NCBI GenBank assembly: GCA_020433835.1
Contig: JAGRBY010000471.1
Coordinates: 1 to 5,867 of the forward strand
DNA from: Anaerolineae bacterium
Lineage (GTDB): Bacteria > Chloroflexota > Anaerolineae > 4572-78 > J111
DNA length: 5,867 nt
Reading direction: 5' to 3'
This document shows positions 1 to 5,867 of this stretch, in pieces; the stretch's first letter is position 1, and the number at the start of each line of letters is the position of its first letter. Below the pieces are notes generated by a model. That model saw nothing but the letters and a program-made list of their open reading frames with translations. It searched no databases and had not been told where the DNA came from. The translations under genes were made by a program, and so were the position numbers.

Positions 1-119
1 GGCTACGCTGGCGAGCACAGACCATCGGCTCACCCCACGGGTTGAGTGCGGCAGAGGAGTTTTTGCACGTGCAGTTGGGGGTGTCGTTGCCAAGTTAAGT
101 GCAGTTCTGATAAAGTTAT

Positions 120-302
120 ATGAAAACGCTAAAAGAAAATAGTGAATTATATATCCGGCCTCGGCCAACCGAGTCAGTATCGATAGAGATACCTGTTGAT
201 ACGCTTGAGTCGTTGAAGAAAGTAGCTGCCAAGCGAGATATGTCACATCAAGCTTTGATCAAATTCTATATAGGTCAGGGATTGCGACAAGATTTGGGTT
301 AG
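120..302 (+). CDS. Small ribbon-helix-helix (CopG/BrnA-like) protein, probably C-terminally truncated
   Basis: This 60-residue protein looks like a DNA-binding ribbon-helix-helix fold of the kind used by antitoxins. A conserved-looking lead-in YIRPRPTE (residues 11-18) is followed by a beta strand, VSIEIPVD (20-27). Helix 1 spans about 28-40 (TLESLKKVAAKRD) and helix 2 about 42-59 (SHQALIKFYIGQGLRQDL). From memory, related Cyanobacteria and Chloroflexota proteins run on for roughly 30-40 residues after the QDL motif; here a TAG stop comes one residue later, so the acidic C-terminal tail seems to be missing. The ATG at 120 is preceded in frame by adjacent TGA and TAA stops (108-113), so the start cannot lie further upstream. 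No clear Shine-Dalgarno sequence precedes it. No partner toxin is visible, although one could lie left of the window. It is the only plus-strand gene supported here. The fold is fairly sure; the antitoxin role is inference. Confidence 0.6.
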   Translation: MKTLKENSELYIRPRPTESVSIEIPVDTLESLKKVAAKRDMSHQALIKFYIGQGLRQDLG

Positions 303-311
303 TGTCTTTTA

Positions 312-432
312 TTTTCGCCACAATTGTAGTTAGCTTATTTAAGAACACGGATGCGCAGGATTAAACGGATTTTTGCTCGTATTTTCCTGATCCGTTAATC
401 CTGCCAATCCGTGTTCTTAATAATGGCGAAAA
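312..432. repeat. Large imperfect palindrome (possible dispersed intergenic repeat)
   Basis: The core folds as a long hairpin. Positions 339-352 pair with 407-420 (14 bp). After a 2x2 internal loop, 355-363 pair with 396-404 (9 bp). After a single bulged A at 364, 365-370 pair with 390-395 (6 bp), leaving a 19-nt loop. An additional outer pair of arms, ttttcgcca (312-320) and tggcgaaaa (424-432), matches over 9 bp. The arms contain degenerate repeats of ATCCGTG and GGATTAA-type words. It sits between the convergent ends of the ribbon-helix-helix gene and queG. No T-tract follows the stem on either strand, so it is not a standard rho-independent terminator, though it could still end or protect both transcripts. 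Dispersal in the genome is suspected from its style and not shown. Confidence 0.7.
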
Positions 433-459
433 ACTCGATCCGATTAAATCTTACTCTTG

Positions 460-1542
460 CTAAAAGATTTGCTCAATCGCCCACTCCGCATGCTCGCGGA
501 TGAGCGGTTCGGGGTCGTGCCGGGCCTGCTCTAACGCCGGTAATGCCTCCGGGCTGCCCCAGTTCCCCAAGGCCACGGCGACGTTACGCAGTAGTCCTCG
601 TCGCTTGGTACGCTTCAGCGGCGTCCCTTTGAAACGAGTACGAAATTCCTCTTCAGTCAACGCCATCAAATCGACCAGCTTGGGCGCGACCCAGTCGGGA
701 TCATAGCGCAGGAAATCCGCGCTGGTAGGGTGGGCATAGCGTCGCACCCACGGACAAATCTCTTGGCAGGCATCACAACCGAAAATCCAGTTTCCGAGCA
801 GCGGTCGCAGCTCCAGCGGAATCGAGCCGCGTAGTTCGATGGTCAAGTACGAGATGCAGCGGTTGCTATCGAGAATGTAGGGGGCCGGGAAAGCGTGGGT
901 GGGGCAGATGTCGAGACAGCGGGTGCAGTTGCCACAGGTACCCAGCCGTTTCCCCTCGCCGGGCAAGCTGACTCGACACGTTGCGCCGCCATCGGGCGCG
1001 GGTTCGTCGAACTCCAGATCGGCATCGACCAAGATTTCTCCCAAAAACAGATAAGACCCCATTTTGGGGCTAATCAGCAGTGTATTTTTGCCGATAAAGC
1101 CTAACCCGGCTTTGGCTGCGAAGTCGCGCTCAAGCACCGGGCCGGTATCAATATAGGATCGCTGGCGGCGCGGTTGGCCTAACTCTTGGTCGATGAAGTC
1201 GCCCAGGGCGCGGAGCCGAGGCAAAAGAACGTCGTGGTAATCGAGACCCCAGGTATAACGGGCGATGCGCCCACGCGCGGGATCGTTCCACAGTTCGGGC
1301 GGCGGGTTGAGGCGAAAGTAAGACAGCCCAACCACAACAACTGCCTGCGCACCTTCAACTACGTGGCGCGGGTCTTCGCGACGCTGCGGATCGCGGGCCA
1401 GCCATTGCATATTGGCGTGGTAGTCGTTCGCCAGCCAGCGGTGATAGGCTTCGGCATGGGGCGCACGTTCGGCAGGAGCAATGCCGATCAGGTCGAAGCC
1501 GAGATCGTAAGCTTTTTCTTTAATGCGTTGGGAAAGGGACAT
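460..1542 (-). CDS. queG: Epoxyqueuosine reductase QueG
   Basis: QueG is a cytoplasmic cobalamin- and iron-sulfur-dependent enzyme. It reduces epoxyqueuosine to queuosine at the wobble position of tRNAs for Asp, Asn, His and Tyr, the last step of queuosine synthesis. The 360 residues match the usual family length. The N-terminal cobalamin-binding domain includes IDTGPVLERD (131-140), whose Asp132 corresponds to the proposed catalytic acid, and GFIGKNTLLI (148-157). Two 4Fe-4S clusters are indicated by C203, C206, C209 and C213 (CGNCTRCLDICP) and by C229, C256, C259 and C263 (GCDACQEICPW). The C-terminus (about 313-360) is a HEAT/PBS-lyase-like repeat thought to help bind tRNA. Residues about 183-200 look like a short insertion before the first cluster and carry an extra cysteine (C189). 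The ATG at 1542 gives the typical family N-terminus, but no Shine-Dalgarno sequence is visible upstream. The gene lies 81 bp downstream of korB, with a palindrome filling that gap. Confidence 0.96.
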   Translation of the reverse strand: MSLSQRIKEKAYDLGFDLIGIAPAERAPHAEAYHRWLANDYHANMQWLARDPQRREDPRHVVEGAQAVVVVGLSYFRLNPPPELWNDPARGRIARYTWGLDYHDVLLPRLRALGDFIDQELGQPRRQRSYIDTGPVLERDFAAKAGLGFIGKNTLLISPKMGSYLFLGEILVDADLEFDEPAPDGGATCRVSLPGEGKRLGTCGNCTRCLDICPTHAFPAPYILDSNRCISYLTIELRGSIPLELRPLLGNWIFGCDACQEICPWVRRYAHPTSADFLRYDPDWVAPKLVDLMALTEEEFRTRFKGTPLKRTKRRGLLRNVAVALGNWGSPEALPALEQARHDPEPLIREHAEWAIEQIF

Positions 1543-1553
1543 GAAATGTGGTA

Positions 1554-1613
1554 GGAGATTGGAGATTAGGAGATTGGGAGATTTCTACAGTCAATCTCCC
1601 AATCTCTAATCTC
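1554..1613. repeat. Palindrome built from GGAGATT-like tandem units
   Basis: The left arm is a run of four near-identical units: GGAGATT at 1554-1560 and 1561-1567, AGGAGATT at 1568-1575 and GGGAGATT at 1576-1583. Positions 1562-1583 pair with 1593-1613 to give about 21 bp with one bulged G (1570), around a 9-nt loop (1584-1592). It fills most of the 81-bp gap between the korB stop and the queG start. On the minus strand no T-tract follows the stem, so it is not a classical terminator, but it would be a strong structure in a korAB-queG transcript and ends about 19 nt before the queG ATG. I recall similar GGAGATT-rich hairpins between genes in Chloroflexota; copy number in this genome cannot be judged from one window. 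Confidence 0.75.
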
Positions 1614-1623
1614 TTTATTCTTC

Positions 1624-2655
1624 TTAGTGATGCCCGTTGGTGTGTTCGGGGGTAACTTCCCACGTATCAGAGGCGTGGAACAGTTTGTGCAGGTCGCCCT
1701 TGCCTCGGGTGGCAACGGCTTCATCAATCTGGCTGAGGACGCCCTGTTCGTAAGGTACTTTCTTGACGTTGCGGAAAACGCCTATCGGTTCGGGGAAGGC
1801 CGGTTGCCGCATGCGGCTGAGCAGGAAGGCCTGGCTGGCCGGGCCGTCTTCATCGTGAACCAGCAGTTCATCTTCAGAGACGTCGGCCAGGGAAACCACT
1901 TCCGGGGTCAGACCATTTAGGCGGATGCCTTTATCATGCTCTTTGCCGAAGATCATCGGTTTGCCATCTTCTAACTCGATGATGTGATCTTCTTTGGTCT
2001 GGTTATCGGTGGCGTAACCCCAGGCACCGTCATTGAAGATAACGCAGTTTTGGTACACTTCCACAAAAGAGGTGCCTTTGTGGGCGGCGGCTTGTTTGAA
2101 GATTTCGCCCATATGCTTAACGTTGGTGTCAATGGTACGGGCAATAAAAGTGGCCTCGGTACCGACGGCGACCGAAATGGGGTTCAACGGCTGCTCAACC
2201 GATCCCATTGGCGATGACTTGGTTTTGTGGCCTTGCAGCGACGTGGGCGAATATTGCCCCTTGGTTAAGCCATAAATGCGGTTGTTAAACAGCACGATGT
2301 TGACATCGATATTGCGGCGTAAAATATGGATCAAGTGATTGCCGCCGATGGACAGGCTATCGCCGTCGCCGGTGATAATCCAAACGCTCAGTTCGGGGTT
2401 GGCCAGCTTCAAGCCGGAGGCTAGCGTGGGTGCCCGCCCGTGAATCGAGTGGATGCCGTAGGTGTTCATATAATAGGGGAATCGACTGGAGCAGCCGATG
2501 CCCGAAATGAAGACAATATTTTCTTTCTTGATGCCCAAGTCCGGCAGGGTTTTCTGCATTTGGGCCAAAATTGCATAATCGCCGCAGCCGGGGCACCAGC
2601 GGACCGCCTGGTCCGACGCGAAATCTTTACGGGTAAGTTTAATAGGTTCGCTCAT
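1624..2655 (-). CDS. korB: 2-oxoglutarate:ferredoxin oxidoreductase, beta subunit
   Basis: This is the thiamine-diphosphate and 4Fe-4S subunit of the complex that converts 2-oxoglutarate, CoA and oxidised ferredoxin to succinyl-CoA, CO2 and reduced ferredoxin. Counting from the ATG at 2655 it has 343 residues. CPGCG (21-25), C55 in SGIGCSSR and C204 in YQNC give four cluster cysteines (21, 24, 55, 204), with nearly the spacing of the Sulfolobus 2-oxoacid oxidoreductase beta subunit. The thiamine-diphosphate/Mg motif is TGDGDSLSIGGNH (95-107), followed by LFNNRIYGLT (122-131). The segment around SRFPYYMNTYGIHSIHGRAP (57-76) resembles mycobacterial KorB more than pyruvate enzymes, which supports 2-oxoglutarate as substrate. 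A longer TTG start at 2673 is possible in frame, but the ATG has a Shine-Dalgarno sequence at the right distance. It lies 35 bp downstream of korA, so the two are almost surely co-transcribed. The C-terminus ends in a His-rich tail (EHTNGHH). Confidence 0.95.
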   Translation of the reverse strand: MSEPIKLTRKDFASDQAVRWCPGCGDYAILAQMQKTLPDLGIKKENIVFISGIGCSSRFPYYMNTYGIHSIHGRAPTLASGLKLANPELSVWIITGDGDSLSIGGNHLIHILRRNIDVNIVLFNNRIYGLTKGQYSPTSLQGHKTKSSPMGSVEQPLNPISVAVGTEATFIARTIDTNVKHMGEIFKQAAAHKGTSFVEVYQNCVIFNDGAWGYATDNQTKEDHIIELEDGKPMIFGKEHDKGIRLNGLTPEVVSLADVSEDELLVHDEDGPASQAFLLSRMRQPAFPEPIGVFRNVKKVPYEQGVLSQIDEAVATRGKGDLHKLFHASDTWEVTPEHTNGHH

Positions 2656-2662
2656 GTTTTTT

Positions 2663-2666
2663 CTCC
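2663..2666 (-). promoter_or_regulatory. korB ribosome binding site
   Basis: On the minus strand GGAG lies 7 nt before the ATG at 2655. This site decides the start in favour of MSEPIKL and against the in-frame TTG at 2673, which overlaps it. Confidence 0.7.
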
Positions 2667-2690
2667 GTGACAATGCTCTGTATTAACGAT

Positions 2691-4556
2691 TTATTCAACC
2701 AGTGATAGAATCTTCTCGGTCACTTCGCGAATGGTGAAGGGCCGGCCTTGGACTTTGGGATATGGGATAAACGGTGTTTCTAACCCGTAATGACCACGCA
2801 GCAGGAAGATCAACTGTCCCATATTCATTTCTGGTACCAGAATACGGTCGAACCGACGGACGATGCTTCCCAGGTTTCTTGGGAAGGGGTTTAGATAGCG
2901 AATGTGAGCGTGGGAAACGGCATAGCCTTGACCCTGAACGCGCTTAACCGCCGAGCGAACCGCACCTAAGGTGCTGCCCCAACTGACCACCAATAAATCG
3001 CCCTCTTCGGGGCCGATAAGAGATTGAGTCGGTATATAGTCGGCTAATTTGGCGATTTTTGCAGCCCGGTCGTTCACCATCTGCTGGTGTTCGTGCGGCA
3101 TGTAAGAGACATTGCCGGTGTTGGGCTGTTTCCCTAAACCACCCAGGCGGTGTTCCAGGCCGGGTGTGCCGGGAATAGCCCACGGTCTGGCTCCGGTTTC
3201 GGGATCGCGCTTGTAAGGCTCGAAGGGGGCCGCGCCGTTGGTGGATGCAGCCGGGTGCTTAACCACAATCGGTTCGATGTCATCCGGATCAGGAATGAGC
3301 CACGGCTCGGCGCTGTTGCCCAGATAACCATCGCTGAGAATAAAGACCGGAGTCATAGCCCGCACGGCTATACGGCTGGCTTCTATCGCCATATAGAAGC
3401 AGTCGCCGGGTGTGGCCGGGGCAATAATCGGAACGGGGCTTTCGCCGTTACGCCCGAACATCGCTTGCAGCAGGTCAGATTGTTCGGTTTTGGTCGGCAA
3501 GCCGGTGCTGGGGCCGCCGCGTTGGACATTGATGATCACCATCGGCAGTTCCAAAACCAGGGCCAGGTTGATGGCCTCGCTTTTGAGCGCCACACCGGGG
3601 CCGCTGGTGCCGGTGGCAGCCAGCGCTCCACCAAAGGCCGCGCCGATGGTCGATCCCATCGCCGCAATTTCGTCTTCTGCCTGGAAGGTGCGCACATCGA
3701 ACTGTTTTTGATTAGCCAGGGTATGCAGAATGTCACTGGCCGGGGTGATAGGATATGAGCCGTAGAAGAGGGGTTTGCCTGCTTTTTGAGCGGCGGTGAT
3801 CATGCCTATAGCCAGGGCTTCGTTGCCGGTAATACGGCGATAGACCCCTGTTTTGAGGTGGGCGGGCTGAATATGGAAGCGGGTTTGAAAAGCTTCGGTG
3901 TTGTGGCCGACATCATATCCGGCAATTAAGGCCCGCTTGTTGGCATCGACCAGCAGGGGGTCTTTGGCAAACTTCTTCTCAATATAGCTGAGGGTTGTTT
4001 CTAAGGGCCGGTCGTATATCCAGAAGGTAAGACCGAGCGAGAAAAAGTTTTTGCAGCGGTCTTTATCACGCGTCGATAAATCCTCAAGGTCGGCCAAGGC
4101 GTTACGGTTTAGGGTTGTAATCGGCAACTCGTAGAGATCATACCCTTTTAAGCTGCCGTCTTCCAGGGGGTTACTGTCGTAATCCGCTTTGTTAAGATTG
4201 CTTTTGGTAAACGCATCTGTATTGACGATGATTTTACCACCCGGCTCCAGATCGATGAGATTTGCCTTGAGGGCCGCCGGATTCATCGCCACCAATACTT
4301 GCGGCGCGTCGCCGGGGGTGAGAATCTCCTCGCTGGAGAAGTTGACCTGAAACCCACTGACTCCAGCCAGCGTACCGGCCGGCGCTCTGATCTCTGCCGG
4401 AAAATCGGGCAGGGTGCTGATATCGTTACCAAAAACAGCCGACGTGTTGCTGAATTGCAAACCCGTCAACTGCATTCCATCACCGGAGTCGCCGGCGAAA
4501 CGGATGATAACCGAATCGATATCTTGATACTCCACGTGCTGTTTACTTTCGGGCAT
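2691..4556 (-). CDS. korA: 2-oxoglutarate:ferredoxin oxidoreductase, fused gamma-alpha subunit
   Basis: This is the large partner of KorB. The 621 residues combine two parts that are separate proteins in some archaeal enzymes. The N-terminal gamma domain (about 14-200) has RFAGDSGDGMQLTG (19-32) and AMNPAAL (90-96). The alpha domain (about 238-620) carries the family signature YPITPASD (268-275), AEDE (293-296) and NVQRGGPSTG (343-352), regions that line the 2-oxoacid and CoA site in characterised relatives. The C-terminal part (about 515-620) is the transketolase-C-like domain. The fused layout and length match the two-subunit KorAB of Mycobacterium and many Chloroflexota, which lack a ferredoxin-like delta subunit; none is seen nearby. 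The start at 4556 has an ideal Shine-Dalgarno sequence. korB follows after 35 bp. A terminator upstream at 4736-4762 separates it from aceK, so it is probably first in its own transcript. Confidence 0.95.
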   Translation of the reverse strand: MPESKQHVEYQDIDSVIIRFAGDSGDGMQLTGLQFSNTSAVFGNDISTLPDFPAEIRAPAGTLAGVSGFQVNFSSEEILTPGDAPQVLVAMNPAALKANLIDLEPGGKIIVNTDAFTKSNLNKADYDSNPLEDGSLKGYDLYELPITTLNRNALADLEDLSTRDKDRCKNFFSLGLTFWIYDRPLETTLSYIEKKFAKDPLLVDANKRALIAGYDVGHNTEAFQTRFHIQPAHLKTGVYRRITGNEALAIGMITAAQKAGKPLFYGSYPITPASDILHTLANQKQFDVRTFQAEDEIAAMGSTIGAAFGGALAATGTSGPGVALKSEAINLALVLELPMVIINVQRGGPSTGLPTKTEQSDLLQAMFGRNGESPVPIIAPATPGDCFYMAIEASRIAVRAMTPVFILSDGYLGNSAEPWLIPDPDDIEPIVVKHPAASTNGAAPFEPYKRDPETGARPWAIPGTPGLEHRLGGLGKQPNTGNVSYMPHEHQQMVNDRAAKIAKLADYIPTQSLIGPEEGDLLVVSWGSTLGAVRSAVKRVQGQGYAVSHAHIRYLNPFPRNLGSIVRRFDRILVPEMNMGQLIFLLRGHYGLETPFIPYPKVQGRPFTIREVTEKILSLVE

Positions 4557-4563
4557 AAAATAT

Positions 4564-4569
4564 CCTCCT
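4564..4569 (-). promoter_or_regulatory. korA ribosome binding site
   Basis: A perfect AGGAGG on the minus strand sits 7 nt before the korA ATG at 4556. It fixes the start and suggests strong translation, in contrast to queG, which has no visible site. Confidence 0.85.
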
Positions 4570-4632
4570 CATTTTACAAAATTGATAGGTTAGCACTGTA
4601 AACTGAATCTCCTCTCTGGAGTGGGTACCCTT

Positions 4633-4661
4633 TTATAAGGTGGGAATAATGAGAAAATGAA
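4633..4661 (-). promoter_or_regulatory. Possible korA promoter
   Basis: On the minus strand a TTCATT hexamer (4656-4661) stands 17 bp from TTATAA (4633-4638), about 75 bp upstream of the korA ATG. The spacing is right for a sigma-70-type promoter, but both hexamers are imperfect. The -10 lies inside a near-palindrome, CCTTATAAAAGG, next to the palindrome GGGTACCC, either of which could be an operator. A separate -10-like TACAAT (4683-4688) has no good -35. A promoter is expected somewhere in this stretch, because a terminator lies just upstream. Confidence 0.25.
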
Positions 4662-4735
4662 GTGGATTAAGGTGATAGAGCAATTGTATCGGGTGGAGGT
4701 GTGCATGTGGCATTCAAACATTTTGAACCTTAATG

Positions 4736-4762
4736 AAAAAAGCCCGCAGTTTCACTGGGGCT
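4736..4762 (-). terminator. Rho-independent terminator downstream of aceK
   Basis: On the minus strand AGCCC-CAGT, loop GAA, then ACTG-C-GGGCT forms a 9-bp stem with one bulged base, followed directly by six T residues (4736-4741). This is a textbook intrinsic terminator. It lies about 250 nt after the aceK stop and about 180 nt before korA, so it should end aceK transcripts before they reach korAB. On the plus strand no T-tract follows, so it acts in one direction. Confidence 0.85.
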
Positions 4763-4791
4763 CTGGGGATTCTGTTCGGTATCACTTACGG

Positions 4792-4840
4792 TTTCCACAA
4801 GCATTATGGAGTCCCACCATTGGAATGTGTTGCTTGGAAA
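4792..4840. repeat. Weak interrupted inverted repeat
   Basis: The outer arms tttcca-ca-agca (4792-4803) and tgcttggaaa (4831-4840) pair over 10 bp, with a 2-nt bulge. Inside, atgg (4806-4809) can pair with ccat (4817-4820). No T-tract follows on the minus strand. It could be a binding site or a transcript structure downstream of aceK, or chance. Confidence 0.3.
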
Positions 4841-5009
4841 TTTATACAATATTTATGAATGATAATATAAAAATTTGGATTAGCTTTAAATTATACACGA
4901 AAGAGGTGGCATGGCAAGTAGATGTGTAAAGGTACGACAGCAGTTTTTACCGATTGGGTGCGGAGTCGAAGAATATTTTTGTTAAAGTCGCGGACTAACC
5001 CACGTATAT

Positions 5010-5867
5010 CTAATCTAGACCATCTGTTTCAAACCGTTTGGTCTGACCGTATGGATAGATTAGCGGCACACTGTCGCCTTGAAATTGCTTTTGGATTTTC
5101 TTCCAGTAAGCTGCTTCAAAGAGATCAGAATGATGTTGAACAAATACCTCGTGCAGATCATCGCGTAAACCTAAAAAATGGGGGAACTGTTCGGGAAAGA
5201 TGTCATCTTCATCATAAGCAAACCACGGTTCATCAGAAAACTCGTCGATATCGGAGCGAGGCGGGGGCATACGCCGGAACTTGCACTCGGTGAGCAGTGA
5301 GATTTCATCGTAATCGTAAAAGAGTACCCGCCCATGACGCGACACACCAAAGTTCTTTAACAGGAGATCGCCGGGGAAGATGTTGGTTGCGGCCAAATCT
5401 TTGATAGCACTGCCATAGTCGACGACGGCTGCCCGCGCCGCGTCCTCATCGGCTTCATTAACATAGATGTTGAGCGGAATCACCCGGCGCTCGATGTAAG
5501 CCAGGCTAATGTTGACATCGTTTTTGGTTACGGTCACGGCGTTGGCGGCAACCGCCTGCAGCTCGTCCAACAAATCTTCAGAGAAATATTGGCGATCAAA
5601 CTTCAAACGCTCAAATTTCTGGGCGTCGATGAGCCGTCCGGCCCGATCGTGCATAAAGACCAAATGGTATTTCTCTTTTACAGCCTGATGATTGGTTTTC
5701 TTGGGTGGGTCAAACTTATCCTTAATAATTTTGATGATGATGTCGTAGTCGGGCATGGTAAAGGTAACCATCACCATCCCGCGCTGGCCGCGGGCGATTT
5801 CGAATTTATTGTTGGTATAAGCCAGATGGTGCAAAATATCGCGGTAAAGCTCCGTTTTGCCGTGCTT
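5010..5867 (-). CDS. aceK: Isocitrate dehydrogenase kinase/phosphatase, C-terminal part (5' end outside window)
   Basis: AceK phosphorylates isocitrate dehydrogenase to switch it off and also removes the phosphate. It thereby controls the split of isocitrate between the TCA cycle and the glyoxylate shunt. The frame is open to the window edge: 285 residues are visible of an expected ~570-580, so the N-terminal regulatory half is missing only because the window ends. The visible part starts in KHGKTELYRD and holds the kinase-like domain. Numbered from the first visible residue: a glycine-rich ATP loop (about 27-36, GQRGMVMVTF), a lysine in IIIKIIKDKF (K46), GRLIDAQKF with D81, the catalytic segment NIFPGDLLLKNFG with D167 and N172, and FYDYDEI with D185 and E188. 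Their spacing matches E. coli K336, D371, D457, N462, D475 and E478, so both activities look intact. No other glyoxylate-shunt gene is visible. A TTG at 5834 is in frame but internal. The gene is best known from Proteobacteria, which makes its setting here notable. Confidence 0.95.
   Translation of the reverse strand, partial: KHGKTELYRDILHHLAYTNNKFEIARGQRGMVMVTFTMPDYDIIIKIIKDKFDPPKKTNHQAVKEKYHLVFMHDRAGRLIDAQKFERLKFDRQYFSEDLLDELQAVAANAVTVTKNDVNISLAYIERRVIPLNIYVNEADEDAARAAVVDYGSAIKDLAATNIFPGDLLLKNFGVSRHGRVLFYDYDEISLLTECKFRRMPPPRSDIDEFSDEPWFAYDEDDIFPEQFPHFLGLRDDLHEVFVQHHSDLFEAAYWKKIQKQFQGDSVPLIYPYGQTKRFETDGLD

Larger units (their letters stand above)
4557..5009. other. 453-bp intergenic region between aceK and korA
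   Basis: No gene is convincing here. It contains, from korA outward, the korA ribosome binding site, a weak promoter candidate, the minus-strand terminator at 4736-4762, a weak inverted repeat at 4792-4840 and a markedly AT-rich stretch at about 4840-4905. A plus-strand reading frame at 4657-4929 resembles no family I know and runs straight through the terminator hairpin. A 24-codon plus-strand frame (4911-4985) follows an AGAGGTGG Shine-Dalgarno-like run but is also unrecognised. Confidence 0.7.

Noticed and set aside
3..98. Possible C-terminal end of a plus-strand protein entering from the left, stopping at TAA 96-98
   Set aside because: At 31 codons the frame is readable but resembles no family I recognise. 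The other plus frame and a minus frame are also largely open, so there is no way to choose between them.
339..420. Palindrome as a CRISPR repeat or a classical terminator
   Set aside because: It is a single copy with no regularly spaced repeats, so it is not CRISPR. No T-tract follows on either strand, so it is not a standard terminator.
1186..1554. 122-codon plus-strand frame opposite queG
   Set aside because: This is an antisense shadow of the conserved QueG N-terminal domain.
3150..3758. 202-codon plus-strand frame opposite korA
   Set aside because: This is an antisense shadow of the korA coding region. Its composition mirrors korA codon bias and no domain is seen.
4657..4929. 90-codon plus-strand frame in the aceK-korA gap
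   Set aside because: It has no recognisable domain, an odd Trp/Cys/Ile-rich composition and no good ribosome binding site, and it runs through the aceK terminator hairpin.
4911..4985. 24-codon plus-strand frame after an AGAGGTGG run
   Set aside because: It has a good Shine-Dalgarno-like run but is too short to recognise, with no readable continuation as a known transposase or toxin. It is kept only as part of the gap description.

Overview
The window looks like a bacterial chromosome segment, most likely from the Chloroflexota (Anaerolineae/Caldilineae-like). The clues are a mycobacterial-type two-subunit KorAB, a short ribbon-helix-helix protein of a kind I associate with Cyanobacteria and Chloroflexota, and long oligo-repeat palindromes between genes. 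This assignment is inference, because no rRNA or other phylogenetic marker is present. All four sizeable genes lie on the minus strand; only one small gene is on the plus strand.

Layout, left to right. Positions 1-119 hold no gene I can defend. A 60-residue plus-strand ribbon-helix-helix protein (120-302) appears C-terminally shortened and ends just before a large imperfect palindrome (312-432). Next on the minus strand is queG (460-1542), the epoxyqueuosine reductase of tRNA queuosine synthesis. A second, unrelated palindrome (1554-1613), built from GGAGATT-like units, fills most of the gap between queG and korB. korB (1624-2655) and korA (2691-4556) form a tight minus-strand pair encoding 2-oxoglutarate:ferredoxin oxidoreductase. 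korA has a very good ribosome binding site. The 453-bp gap upstream of korA (4557-5009) holds a convincing minus-strand rho-independent terminator (4736-4762), an AT-rich stretch and a weaker inverted repeat. The right edge is the C-terminal half of aceK (5010-5867, open at the window end), isocitrate dehydrogenase kinase/phosphatase.

The metabolic theme is the isocitrate/2-oxoglutarate node. AceK sets how much isocitrate passes through isocitrate dehydrogenase rather than the glyoxylate shunt. KorAB consumes the 2-oxoglutarate that isocitrate dehydrogenase makes, giving succinyl-CoA and reduced ferredoxin. aceK is transcribed toward korAB, but the terminator between them suggests separate transcripts. 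queG may be read through from korAB or transcribed separately.

I see no convincing new multi-gene system. The points most worth a second look are the aceK-korAB neighbourhood, the two palindromes bracketing queG, and the shortened ribbon-helix-helix gene abutting one of them.
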